A stretch of 34,164 bases of DNA from Myxococcales bacterium (GCA_016794325.1 JAEUKG010000767.1:1-34164), one strand, 5' to 3'. Numbered from the stretch's first letter, positions 23,503 to 31,589 are shown. The notes: a model not told the origin generated them from the letters alone. Made by a program: numbers and translations.

Positions 23503-25241
23503 CAGAAGAAGGAGGCCATCTCCAGGTAGACGTCCTTGATGGTGTCGACGTTGCCCTTGGCGCTCGTCCCGCGCGCCGACTCGGCGATGTCCGACAGGAT
23601 GCTCGTCTCGGCGCCGGCGCCGTAGGCGATGGTGAACACCTTGACCGGGGCGTCCTCCTTCGGGAACTTCGCCTTCAGCGCCGCGAGCGGCATCTTGCTG
23701 TTTTCGTCCTTGCCGTCGGTCATCACCACCACCGCGTGGATCTGGTGGGGGTTCGTCTTGGCGCGCGCGGCCGCGATGTCGTACGCGGCGGCGATGGCGT
23801 CGTAGAGCGCGGTGCCGCCGTCGGCGATCGTCATGTCGATGCGGCTGAGGGCGGTCTGGCGCTGCGTCTGCAGGCGGTTCGGCCCGACCGCGGGGTAGAC
23901 CTGGTTGTCGAAGAACATCAGCGTCACCTCGTCGCGATCGGCGAGGGCGTTGACGAAGCTCTTGGCGCCGGCCTTGGCCTCCTCGAGCGGCTTGCCGCGC
24001 ATGCTCCCGGACTTGTCGAAGACGAACAGGACGTCGGCCCCCTTCTTGTTGTCGTTCCAGACCTTGAGGAGCTTCTCGAGCACCTTGGCGTCGGGCACGG
24101 GCAGGAGCGTCTGCGGCTGCTTCGGATCCACCCCGTGGGCGGCGTCGATCGGCGCCCCCACCGGGATCTTGGGGTCGGCCGGGCGGAAGCCAAGGGCGAG
24201 GGCTCGCTCCTGCGCCGGCTTGTCGCGGAGGAACGCCGCGAGCTGGTCGGCGGCGGCCTTCTCGTCGCCCGACACCCACGGCGCGTCGAGCACGCTGTAG
24301 GGGTGGTCCGACCAGAACGTGCCCTCGGTCGGGTAGATCGCGACGAGCGGCATCGGCGGGTTCTTGCCGTCGGCCTCGACGACGAGGTTCTCGTAGAGGA
24401 CCGCGGCCGAGAGGTACGACGGCCCGCGCGCGAGCATCTTGTCGGAGAAGAACCCGGTCGACTTGCCGTAGTGGACGATCGTGTCCTCGACGTCGGCGAT
24501 GAACTGCTGGGTGGGCTTGGCGTCGAGGTCGGCGAGGGTGAGCTCGCGCTGCTTCTTCGCCCCTGCGTACGCCTCCGCAAGGATGGCCTGGTAGCCTGAG
24601 TTCGAGAACTCGGGGTGGGTGTGGGCGAACTTGAAGCGCCCCCACTCCGGGGCGCCGCGGGTGCCCCAGCCCTTCGGATCGGTCGCGACCTTCATGAGGT
24701 CGGCCCAGGAGATCTGCTTCGTCGGCCAGCCGAGCGCCTCGGCCATCGGCTTCCACATCGCGATCACGATGGGGGAGAGCACCAGCGGCTCACCCGCCTT
24801 CGCGAGCGGCTTCGTGTTGCCCGGCTTCTGCATCCAGAAGTCGTTGAGGAGCGTCACGTAGAGGCCGGAGGCGGGGCTGAAGACGTGAGGCTTGACCGAG
24901 CCGTCGAGGATGGCCTGCATCGCCTCGCCCGAGCCCATCGCCTTGAGCTGCACCTTGATCGGCTTGCCCGACGGCGTCTTCGGCGACGTCGCCTCGAAGG
25001 CCTTGGTCTGCTCTTCGAGCCACGTCTTCTTCTCGCTGCCGTACGCGACCAGCAGGGTCACCCCCGCGCCCTTCGGCGCGCTCGCGGTCCCGCTCGCCCC
25101 ACTCGCCCCGGTGCCGCTCGCGTCGGCGCCCGCGCCCTTCTTGTCCTTGTCCTCGCACCCGCCCGCGAAGATGGGCGCGACGGCGAGGAGGGCGACGGCT
25201 ACGGCGCGCTGAAGAGTGGTGTGGGTTCGAGTGTTGTTCAT
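23502..25241 (-). CDS. Solute-binding domain fused to VWA domain, lipoprotein
   Basis: A 579-residue protein. The signal ends AGGC (Cys29), with an Asp/Gly/Ala/Ser tether. Residues ~60-375 are a periplasmic binding-protein domain (VTLLVAYGSEKKTWLEEQTK, FSPASGLYV, IYPTEGTFWSDHPYSVL, ALALGFRPADPKIPV), paralogous to the 21523-22719 product. Residues ~403-579 are a von Willebrand A domain with an intact metal-ion-dependent adhesion site: Asp409-x-Ser411-x-Ser413 (FDKSGSM), Thr477 (DGGTALYDA) and Asp509 (VVMTDGKDEN). A lipid-anchored ligand-binding module is thus joined to a protein-binding module, both outside the cytoplasm. 'Substrate-binding and VWA' fusions are annotated in actinobacteria, but no function is known to me. 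First gene of a three-gene operon. Confidence 0.92.
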   Translation of the reverse strand: MNNTRTHTTLQRAVAVALLAVAPIFAGGCEDKDKKGAGADASGTGASGASGTASAPKGAGVTLLVAYGSEKKTWLEEQTKAFEATSPKTPSGKPIKVQLKAMGSGEAMQAILDGSVKPHVFSPASGLYVTLLNDFWMQKPGNTKPLAKAGEPLVLSPIVIAMWKPMAEALGWPTKQISWADLMKVATDPKGWGTRGAPEWGRFKFAHTHPEFSNSGYQAILAEAYAGAKKQRELTLADLDAKPTQQFIADVEDTIVHYGKSTGFFSDKMLARGPSYLSAAVLYENLVVEADGKNPPMPLVAIYPTEGTFWSDHPYSVLDAPWVSGDEKAAADQLAAFLRDKPAQERALALGFRPADPKIPVGAPIDAAHGVDPKQPQTLLPVPDAKVLEKLLKVWNDNKKGADVLFVFDKSGSMRGKPLEEAKAGAKSFVNALADRDEVTLMFFDNQVYPAVGPNRLQTQRQTALSRIDMTIADGGTALYDAIAAAYDIAAARAKTNPHQIHAVVVMTDGKDENSKMPLAALKAKFPKEDAPVKVFTIAYGAGAETSILSDIAESARGTSAKGNVDTIKDVYLEMASFF

Positions 25242-25376
25242 GCTTTTTCGTTGCCCCCAACTGAACCATTCCCGGCGCGGACCGTGTGTCGCCGAGGTGA
25301 CATCGGCGTGACCTCGGCCGCGGCGATTTTGCACCATCCGCACCGAGCCGACACCTTTCTTGGGCACGGTCGAGGG

Positions 25377-25451
25377 ATGACGCCGATGGAGACGCTCCTC
25401 GTCGTGGCGCTCTGCTATGCGCTGCTGCTCGTCGCCCACAAGGTGGCATAA
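25377..25451 (+). CDS. Possible 24-residue membrane peptide
   Basis: ATG 25377 opens a 24-codon frame that is almost entirely one hydrophobic helix (ETLLVVALCYALLLVAH) ending KVA. GAGGG lies immediately before the ATG, too close for a good Shine-Dalgarno; a second in-frame ATG at 25386 sits 9 nt farther and is better spaced. It lies in the 275-bp divergent gap between the VWA operon and the next lipoprotein. It may be a real small transmembrane protein or chance; composition is the only support. Confidence 0.25.
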   Translation: MTPMETLLVVALCYALLLVAHKVA

Positions 25452-25516
25452 CAGCTCCCGCGAGTTCGTGATATCCCCGATCCGTGGGCACTCCTGCGAT
25501 CGATTACCCGCGTGTC

Positions 25517-26410
25517 ATGAACCCCAACGCGCCTCGCCAGCGCGGGTGGCCCATCGGCGCGAGGCCCCGAGCGCTGGCCGTCGCCCTCGGCGCGCTCGCC
25601 GCCGTCGGGGCGCTCGCCGCCTGCGGGGATCCCCCGCCGCCGAAGACCGCGCCGCTCCCGACCGAAGAGGCGCGCGCCGACTACGGGGCGTACTCCCACT
25701 CGCTCGCGCGCGTGATCGAGGGTGCGCTCGCGGGGAAGGCGCCGCCCCCGCACGCGCTCTGCCCGGGCGACGGCAAAGACGACGTGCGGGCGACCGCCGC
25801 GTCGGAGCGCCAGAAGTTCGCCGCGCTCGGCCCGCAGCCGGCGCTCGTCATGGTGAGCGTGAAGGTCTCGCTCAGCGCCCACGGGCGCGCAGGGCTTGCG
25901 CCCGAGGACTTCAACGACGTGGCCACCGCGACCCCGCACGCGTTCGTCCACGCGCGGAGCCTCGTCGGGCCGAACGGGCACACGTCGTGGGCGGAGGTCA
26001 CGGGCTACGTCGCGGGCATGGAGGCGCCGCAAGAGAACCGCGCGAAGCTCACCGATCTCGCGGCCCCGCTCCAGTCGGAGCTGTCGGCCCTCACGACCGG
26101 CCTCCGCGCCGACGGCTGCACCGCCAAGCTCCTCACGGGCGAAGAGCTCGACGCCCTGCCATACGCGATGGGGAAGGACGAGCGCGAGACTATCCTTACC
26201 GAGATGAAGACCGTCGCCCGCGGCCTCCCGCGCGCGTGCAAGGCGGCGAGGAGCGCCGAGCCCCCATGGGAGGTGCACTTCCACCACGTCGAGGCGATCT
26301 TCCGGGGCGCGGGCTCGCTCGCGAAGGTGAGGGCCCGGCTCCGCGTCTTCGGCGAGTCGCCGTGCCTCGGCCCGATCGACGTGACGAAGGTCGTCCGCGA
26401 CGCGAGCTGA
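25517..26410 (+). CDS. Lipoprotein of unknown function
   Basis: A 297-residue protein with a long signal (two-basic-cluster n-region, hydrophobic ALAVALGALAAVGAL) ending in the lipobox LAAC (Cys36). The mature part is mixed alpha/beta with four or five cysteines (ALCPGDG, DGCTAKLL, RACKAA, PCLGP). The middle reads PALVMVSVKVSLSAHGRAGL and SELSALTTGLRADGCTA. GTG 25484 is an in-frame alternative that would add 11 residues and lies 6 nt after TATCCC. No family recognised. It converges on the POTRA lipoprotein gene (23 bp between stops). Envelope location is predicted from the lipobox only. Confidence 0.82.
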   Translation: MNPNAPRQRGWPIGARPRALAVALGALAAVGALAACGDPPPPKTAPLPTEEARADYGAYSHSLARVIEGALAGKAPPPHALCPGDGKDDVRATAASERQKFAALGPQPALVMVSVKVSLSAHGRAGLAPEDFNDVATATPHAFVHARSLVGPNGHTSWAEVTGYVAGMEAPQENRAKLTDLAAPLQSELSALTTGLRADGCTAKLLTGEELDALPYAMGKDERETILTEMKTVARGLPRACKAARSAEPPWEVHFHHVEAIFRGAGSLAKVRARLRVFGESPCLGPIDVTKVVRDAS

Positions 26411-26433
26411 GCGCCCCCTCCGCGCCGGGGCGC

Positions 26434-27561
26434 TCAGGGCTTCTCGACCTCGATGGTGAGGTCGACGGCGCGGCTGGGCACGTGCACGTCGGTCAGTGGG
26501 ACGACGTTGACCCGCTCGTTGCGAGCGGCGAAGAACGCGGTGACGCGGTCGAGATCCTCCTTCACCGCCGATCGCGAGAAGACGGTGCCGGGGCGCACCT
26601 TGACGACGCCCGCGAGGGCGCGCTCGTGCGCCGCCGCGAGCTTCGTGAAGCGGAGCGCGCGGAGCTTGAAGACGTCTCCCTCGTCGACCTTGAAGGTCAC
26701 CGTCACCTGCCCGTCCGGCGTGGCGTCGGCCTTGCTGCTCACCGCCGCCTGGATCATCCCGGAGTCGTAGTAGCGCGTGCTGATCCGCATCTCGGCCAGC
26801 GTGAGCAGATCGGCGTCGAACGGCTTGCCGAGCGGCAGCGCCGCGGCGGCGGTGATCTCGGCGGCGCTCACCCGCTTCTGCCCCGTCACCGCGACCTTGG
26901 TGAAGCGCCACTGGGGGCCCTCGGTCAGGTCGAAGCGCACGCGCACCGAGCCGGGCGCGCTCTCGGCGGTGCTCGTCTTCACCTCGCAGACGGTGTGGCC
27001 GCGCGACCGACACTCGCTCGAGAGCGCCTCCACGACGGTGTGGATCGCGACGGGATCGAGCGGCGCGCCCGCGGGGATCGGCGGCGAGCTCGGCTTGGCG
27101 CCGGTCGACCCTTCGATGACGACCTCGCTCACGACGGGGCGCTCGCCGAGGGCGTACGTCACGACGACTCCGGAGGGCGCCTTCTCGGCGTACGCCGCCA
27201 CCTCGCCGAAGCGCCCGAGCCTCGCCAAGGTCACGAGATCCGCGCTCACCGAGGTGGTGCGCAGCGGGCGCCCTTGGCCCACCGTGATCGCCTGCCGGGC
27301 CTGGTCGACGCCCGCCGCGCTGAGCGCCGGCTTGCCCGCGAGCGGGAGCACGCACACGAGGGCCACGGTCTCCCCGTCGTAGCTCGCGTCGCTCGGCGGC
27401 GCGCCCGACGGCGGGGTGAACGACGCCGGGCACACGGGGCCGGCGGGGGCTGCGGCGCTCGCGCTCGGCGGCGGCTTCACGGGGGCGCGCGGCGGCGGCT
27501 CGCCCGCGGGGTCGCAGCCAGCGACGGCGCCGAGCGCGAGGGCGACGGCGAGGCGCCTCAT
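26434..27561 (-). CDS. POTRA-domain lipoprotein without beta-barrel
   Basis: A 375-residue protein. The signal ends VAGC (Cys16), followed by a Pro/Ala tether. From ~residue 80 there are about three POTRA-like repeats with the usual pattern: beta-strand, helix, then a turn such as VTGQKRVSAAEITAAAALPLGKPFDADLLTLAEMRI, with RYYDSGMIQAAV, FKVDEGDVFKLRALRF and closing DLTIEVEKP. In BamA/TamA proteins such repeats precede a membrane barrel and recognise unfolded outer-membrane proteins. Here the protein ends after the last POTRA, so no barrel is present; lipid anchoring replaces it. It is translationally coupled to the SurA-like gene (ATGA overlap). It likely acts as an accessory adaptor in outer-membrane protein assembly, which is inference. 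Confidence 0.88.
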   Translation of the reverse strand: MRRLAVALALGAVAGCDPAGEPPPRAPVKPPPSASAAAPAGPVCPASFTPPSGAPPSDASYDGETVALVCVLPLAGKPALSAAGVDQARQAITVGQGRPLRTTSVSADLVTLARLGRFGEVAAYAEKAPSGVVVTYALGERPVVSEVVIEGSTGAKPSSPPIPAGAPLDPVAIHTVVEALSSECRSRGHTVCEVKTSTAESAPGSVRVRFDLTEGPQWRFTKVAVTGQKRVSAAEITAAAALPLGKPFDADLLTLAEMRISTRYYDSGMIQAAVSSKADATPDGQVTVTFKVDEGDVFKLRALRFTKLAAAHERALAGVVKVRPGTVFSRSAVKEDLDRVTAFFAARNERVNVVPLTDVHVPSRAVDLTIEVEKP

Positions 27562-28178
27562 CGGACCTCCACGTACGCGCCGCGGCGAAGCTCGGCGATC
27601 ACCTCGTCGCGCTTCTTGGAGAGCGCCTCCATCCGCGCGCGATCGGCCTCGGCGGCGGCGCGCGGGTCCTTGGCCTTGCCCGGCGGCTCCGGCCTGAAGA
27701 GCGCCGGGTCGAGCCGGGGGCGCACCTCGAGCATCACCCACTTGCCCTCGAGCAGCTGGCGTCGGAGCTCGGCGTGGTACTCGGGCAGCGTGATGCCCTG
27801 CCGGCGGACCTCGGCCTCGAGGTCCGCGACCGGGATCCCGACGTTCTTGGCGATCGACTCCATCGCGCTCGCGACCTCGGCGTCGGAGACGGTGATGCGG
27901 AGCTTGTCGGCGCGCTTCTGGATCAGGCGCTCCTCGATCATCACGTCGCGCACCCGAGCGTGGAGGAGCTCGAGCGCGTCCGGGGGCGCGTTCTTGGGGA
28001 GCTGGGCCGCCATCGGCCGCGCACGCGCGACGATCTCGGACCGCAAGATCGGCCCACCGTCGACGATCGCGACCACCCGGTCGAGCAGGACGACGCCGCC
28101 CGATTCCGCCCGCGCCGGGCCGGCGAGCGAGGCAGCGACGAAGGCGGCGGCAAGGAAAGGGGCGAGCGAGCTCCGCAT
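27558..28178 (-). CDS. SurA-like periplasmic chaperone, N-domain only
   Basis: A 206-residue protein with a cleavable signal (cut near ARA-ESGG). Residues ~31-160 match the SurA N-terminal chaperone domain: LDRVVAIVDGGPILRSEIVARA, DVMIEERLIQKRADKL, ITVSDAEVASAMESIAK, and GITLPEYHAELRRQLL. E. coli SurA continues with two parvulin PPIase domains, which are absent here. The C-terminal ~40 residues are charged and helical, probably completing the chaperone core as the C-terminal helix does in SurA. It is predicted to escort unfolded outer-membrane proteins. A TACGCT box lies 7 nt upstream of ATG 28178. Co-translated with the POTRA lipoprotein. Confidence 0.88.
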   Translation of the reverse strand: MRSSLAPFLAAAFVAASLAGPARAESGGVVLLDRVVAIVDGGPILRSEIVARARPMAAQLPKNAPPDALELLHARVRDVMIEERLIQKRADKLRITVSDAEVASAMESIAKNVGIPVADLEAEVRRQGITLPEYHAELRRQLLEGKWVMLEVRPRLDPALFRPEPPGKAKDPRAAAEADRARMEALSKKRDEVIAELRRGAYVEVR

Positions 28179-28185
28179 CGCGACG

Positions 28186-28191
28186 AGCGTA
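28186..28191 (-). promoter_or_regulatory. -10 box (TACGCT) of SurA-like/POTRA operon
   Basis: TACGCT on the minus strand ends 7 nt before ATG 28178. No Shine-Dalgarno sequence. Confidence 0.45.
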
Positions 28192-28254
28192 GCCGGCCTC
28201 GGCCCCGTCCGCCTTCGATGCGCGCAAGCTGATGAAAATATTGCGTAAAAAGGT

Positions 28255-28272
28255 GAGTTGAGGAGAGTTGAG
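28255..28272 (+). promoter_or_regulatory. GAGTTGAG direct repeat in divergent promoter region
   Basis: Two perfect copies of GAGTTGAG (28255-28262, 28265-28272) with 10-bp periodicity lie in an AT-richer stretch (AATATTGCGTAAAAAGG just upstream). The position is about 45-62 bp before the predicted start of the CRTAC1-type gene, which suits an activator site. Function not shown. Confidence 0.4.
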
Positions 28273-28300
28273 CCTCCGCCGGTGGCGGTGTTTTCCGCCC

Positions 28301-28312
28301 GCGCTATAGCGC
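28301..28312. promoter_or_regulatory. GCGCTATAGCGC palindrome, possible -10 region
   Basis: A perfect 12-bp palindrome whose centre (CTATAG) lies 9-17 nt before ATG 28322, where the -10 boxes of other genes in this window sit. It is preceded by hairpin GGCGG (28284-28288)/CCGCC (28295-28299). Confidence 0.35.
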
Positions 28313-28321
28313 CACAAGCCC

Positions 28322-30286
28322 ATGTACGCTCGCCGCGCCCTTCCGCTCACCCTGGTCGCCTTGGCCGTCGCTTGCACCACCCAGTCGACGGAGGTCCCGA
28401 CGACTCCGAAGCCCGACGTCACGCCCGGCGACGAGGCGCCGCCGCCCGCCGCGTGCAAGGGAAGCTCGGCGCTGCCCGCGAGCGGCCACTTCACGGAGAT
28501 CACCGCCGAGGTCGGCCTCGCCGACGTCACCGGCGTGAGGGTCGCGGCGGTGGACCTCGACGGAGACGGGCGGGTCGACCTCGTGCTCCACGGCTACGGT
28601 CCGGTGCGCGACGACGTCGCGAAGGGCGGCAACGCGCTCATGAAGCGGGTCTTCATGAACCGCGGCGGGAAGTTCGTCGAGACGACCAAGGAGAGCGGCC
28701 TCCTCGACTCGCGCGACGGTCCGGGCACGGGGCGCATGGGGCACATCTCGGTCTTCGGTGACGTCGACAACGACGGCGACCTCGACATGTTCGAGGGGAC
28801 GTACATCGACGCGAACACCAAGGACCCGGCGGCCCGAACCGACCGCAGCGAGATCTGGCTGAACGACGGCAAGGGCCACTTCACGATGGCCCCGCAGAGC
28901 GACGTCGGCGCGAAGGCGCTGCCGACCTCCGGCGGCTCGTTCGCCGACTACGACCGCGACGGCGTGCTCGACCTCTTCGTCGGCACCTTCTACAGCGGCT
29001 CCGAGGGGGCGGGGAACCTCCTCTACCGCGGCAACGGCGACGGCACCTTCTCCGACGTCTCGACGCCGTCGGGCGTCCTCCGCCCCGGGGCCAAGGGCAA
29101 CACCCAGGCGTTCCTCGACGGGAAGAACCGTCGGCCGGCGTACGGCATCACCACCTGCGACGTGAACAACGACGGCGCCCCCGACCTCCTCGTCTCCGCC
29201 TACGGCCGCGGCCTCAACGAGCTCTGGCTCAACGACGGCAAGGGCAAGTTCACCGAGGTCGGTCAGGGCACCCCGTTCGCCGCCGACGACCAGCTCGACT
29301 TCAAGTCCTCCAACGAGTTCTACCACTGCTGGTGCGCCGAGGCGGTCAACGCCCCGTCGTGCGCGCCCGAGCACCGAGAGTCGCGGATCTCCTGCGACAA
29401 CTACGCATGGAACCCCGGCTACGACGATCAACCGGCGCGGCTCGGCGGCAACACGTTCACGACCGCGTGCGGTGACATCGACAACGACGGCGACATGGAC
29501 GTCATCCACTCCGAGATCCGGCACTGGCACATCGGGGCCTCGTCCGACACGTCCCAGATCCTCAAGAACGAGATCAAGGACGGCAAGCCCTCGTTCACCC
29601 GCGTCGCCAACGGCCCCGAGTCCTTGCAGCGGAAGCAGACTCGCTCCGACTGGAACGAGGGCGACATGGACGTGGGCATGTTCGACTACGACAACGACGG
29701 CCGCAAGGACGTCTGGCTGTCGTCGTCCGACTATCCCGACACGTGGGGCTCGCTCTTTCGCCAGAAGGACGACGGCACGTTCGAGAACGTCACCGACGTC
29801 GCGGGGGCGAAGCACTACCACGCGCACGGCTTCGCCACCGTCGACATCGACGGCGACGGCGACCTCGACCTCGTCGTGATGACGAGCGGCGCGCGCTGCG
29901 GCGGTGACTCGAAGTGCCCGGCGGTGCCGACCTTGAAGGTCTACCGCAACGACGTCGGCGCCTCTCGCAACTTCGTGCGGATCAAGCTCGAGGGCAAGGG
30001 CGCGGGCGGCGCCAACCGCGCCGCCATCGGCGCGCGCGTCTCCGTGACCTCCGGCGGCGTGACCCAGGTGCAAGAGGTGTCGGGCGGCTACGGGCACTTC
30101 GGCCTCCAGCACGACACCACGCTCACGTTCGGGCTCGGGGCGACGTGCGCGATCGACAAGATCGAGGTGCGCTGGCCCGACGCTCAGGGCACCGTCGAGA
30201 CGTTCTCCCAGGTCGTCTCGAACTACACCGTGCGGCTCGTCCAGGGAGACAAGCGCGTCCGCTACGTGCGGCCCGACGCGAAGTAG
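28322..30286 (+). CDS. CRTAC1-family FG-GAP/ASPIC-UnbV lipoprotein
   Basis: A 654-residue protein. The signal ends AVAC (Cys18). About seven calcium-binding FG-GAP/VCBS motifs follow (DLDGDGRVDLV, DVDNDGDLDMF, DYDRDGVLDLF, DVNNDGAPDLL, DIDNDGDMDVI, DYDNDGRKDVW, DIDGDGDLDLV), consistent with a seven-bladed integrin-alpha-like propeller. Residues ~545-650 are an ASPIC/UnbV domain (FVRIKLEGKG, IGARVSVTSGG, SGGYGHFGLQHDTTLTFGLG, IEVRWPD). This two-part architecture defines the CRTAC1-like bacterial family, usually exported and of unknown ligand. Two or three cysteine pairs sit in a mid-protein insertion (HCWCAEAVNAPSC). Its stop lies 14 bp before the next gene. Confidence 0.93.
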   Translation: MYARRALPLTLVALAVACTTQSTEVPTTPKPDVTPGDEAPPPAACKGSSALPASGHFTEITAEVGLADVTGVRVAAVDLDGDGRVDLVLHGYGPVRDDVAKGGNALMKRVFMNRGGKFVETTKESGLLDSRDGPGTGRMGHISVFGDVDNDGDLDMFEGTYIDANTKDPAARTDRSEIWLNDGKGHFTMAPQSDVGAKALPTSGGSFADYDRDGVLDLFVGTFYSGSEGAGNLLYRGNGDGTFSDVSTPSGVLRPGAKGNTQAFLDGKNRRPAYGITTCDVNNDGAPDLLVSAYGRGLNELWLNDGKGKFTEVGQGTPFAADDQLDFKSSNEFYHCWCAEAVNAPSCAPEHRESRISCDNYAWNPGYDDQPARLGGNTFTTACGDIDNDGDMDVIHSEIRHWHIGASSDTSQILKNEIKDGKPSFTRVANGPESLQRKQTRSDWNEGDMDVGMFDYDNDGRKDVWLSSSDYPDTWGSLFRQKDDGTFENVTDVAGAKHYHAHGFATVDIDGDGDLDLVVMTSGARCGGDSKCPAVPTLKVYRNDVGASRNFVRIKLEGKGAGGANRAAIGARVSVTSGGVTQVQEVSGGYGHFGLQHDTTLTFGLGATCAIDKIEVRWPDAQGTVETFSQVVSNYTVRLVQGDKRVRYVRPDAK

Positions 30287-30288
30287 GC

Positions 30289-30294
30289 TACGTT
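30289..30294 (+). promoter_or_regulatory. -10 box (TACGTT)
   Basis: TACGTT ends 6 nt before GTG 30301 and starts 2 nt after the previous stop codon, so the gene may have its own leaderless promoter despite the short gap. Confidence 0.4.
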
Positions 30295-30300
30295 CCTCGC

Positions 30301-31533
30301 GTGCGCAACCGCGCCGCACTCGCGCTCTCGGCCCTCGCCGGCTTCCTCGCCACCGCCGCGCTCTTCGGCGTGGCGCCCGCCGGCTGCGCCAACGACGACC
30401 CGCCGCCCCGCGGCGGCGGCGGCGACGCCGGCCCCCCTCGCGACGGCGGTGACGGCGGCGACGCGGCGCCCAAGCCCGTCTCCAGCCTGTGCGGCGACAC
30501 GAGCGGGCTCGAGGTCGGCGGCTGGCCCATGCGCGGCGGTTGCCCCAAGCGGCCGAGCTCCCCCGAGGCCAACGCGCCCTCGAGCCCGTCGCCCTCGTTC
30601 AAGGCGCCGCTCGACACCGCGGGCGCGCAGGTCGTCGTCGGCAAAGACGGCGCGATCACCGTGGTCGGGGCCGACGGCAAGCTCAGCGTGCTCGGGGCCG
30701 ACGGGACGCCGAAGCGCTCCTTCGCCGCGTCCGCCGCGCCGGGCTCGGGGCCGGTGTTGCTCGCCGACGGCACGGTCCTCGTGGCGACCGCGGACTCGCG
30801 GCTGGCTCGCATCACGACCGACGGGGCGACGGCGTGGTCGGCGCCGATCGGCGCCGTGGGCGCGGATCCGGTGGTGGTCAAGTCGCGCGTGTTCGTCGGC
30901 GCCGCCGACGGCGCGCTCGTCGCGATCGATCTCGGCGCCGCCGCGCCCGCGTGGGCGCTCCGCGAGGCCAAGGGGGCCGCGACGGGCCCGTCCGTCGACG
31001 ACGACGGCACGATCTTCTACGGCTCCGCCGACGGCAAGCTCCGCGCGGTCACCCCCGCGGGCGCGCTGCGCTGGGCGTTCGACGCCGACGGCGCGATCCG
31101 CCACCCGCCCGCCATCAGCCGCTTCGGCACCGTCTGCGTCGGGACCGACGCCGGCACCGTCTTCGTCGTCGGGGCCGACGGCAAAGAGCGCTTCCGCGAC
31201 CGCGCCGGGGGGCCTATCTCGACAGGGTGTGCGTTCGGGCCCGACGGCACGGTGTTCGCCGGGTCGGCCGACAAGAGCCTCTACGCGATCGGGCCGAGCG
31301 GGAAGCGCACGTTCGCCTTCAAGACCTTGGGCGTGGTGGGCTCGCCGATCGTCGACGGCGACGGGGTCGTCGTCTTCGGGTCCGAAGACACGAAGGTCTA
31401 CGCGGTGGGGCCGGCCGGCGTGCTCCGGTGGGCGCAGAGCGCCGGATCGCCGGTGCGCGGCCAGCCGGCGCCGAGCCCGATCGCGGCGGTCGTCGTGGCC
31501 GCCGACAAGGCGGTCTCCGCGTTCGCCCAGTGA
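30301..31533 (+). CDS. PQQ-like beta-propeller lipoprotein
   Basis: A 410-residue protein. The signal ends PAGC (Cys29), with a Gly/Asp/Pro tether. From residue ~75 the opening GGWPMRGGCPKRPSSPEAN resembles the WPM-x-x-x-N-R-T start of PQQ-repeat proteins. About seven repeats of ~40 residues follow, each with DGTV or DGAL and a Val/Tyr/Gly turn (VVGKDGAITVVGADGKLSVL, GSADGKLRAVTPAGALRWAF, GSEDTKVYAVGPAGVLRWA). This fits a BamB/PQQ-type propeller, lipid-anchored. No quinone-ligand or catalytic residues are evident, so a binding/scaffold role is more likely than dehydrogenase activity. It adjoins the CRTAC1 propeller gene on the same strand. Confidence 0.9.
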   Translation: MRNRAALALSALAGFLATAALFGVAPAGCANDDPPPRGGGGDAGPPRDGGDGGDAAPKPVSSLCGDTSGLEVGGWPMRGGCPKRPSSPEANAPSSPSPSFKAPLDTAGAQVVVGKDGAITVVGADGKLSVLGADGTPKRSFAASAAPGSGPVLLADGTVLVATADSRLARITTDGATAWSAPIGAVGADPVVVKSRVFVGAADGALVAIDLGAAAPAWALREAKGAATGPSVDDDGTIFYGSADGKLRAVTPAGALRWAFDADGAIRHPPAISRFGTVCVGTDAGTVFVVGADGKERFRDRAGGPISTGCAFGPDGTVFAGSADKSLYAIGPSGKRTFAFKTLGVVGSPIVDGDGVVVFGSEDTKVYAVGPAGVLRWAQSAGSPVRGQPAPSPIAAVVVAADKAVSAFAQ

Positions 31534-31576
31534 CGGCCGGCGGCGGCTCGCCCGATCGCCCGGCGCGGAAACCGGG

Positions 31577-31582
31577 TACACT
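31577..31582 (+). promoter_or_regulatory. -10 box (TACACT) of SDR gene
   Basis: TACACT ends 7 nt before ATG 31590. No Shine-Dalgarno sequence. Confidence 0.45.
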
Positions 31583-31589
31583 GCCGCCC

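Noticed and set aside
20491-23529. A 1012-codon open frame on the plus strand
   Set aside because: It is antisense to NDH-2 and the solute-binding operon, whose proteins have clear motifs. The product is Arg/Leu/Glu/Val-rich without any fold signature: a GC-driven shadow.
21523-25241. Reading the solute-binding operon as an ordinary ABC importer
   Set aside because: No permease or ATPase gene is adjacent, one binding domain is fused to a VWA domain, and the middle gene has only a short hydrophobic hairpin.
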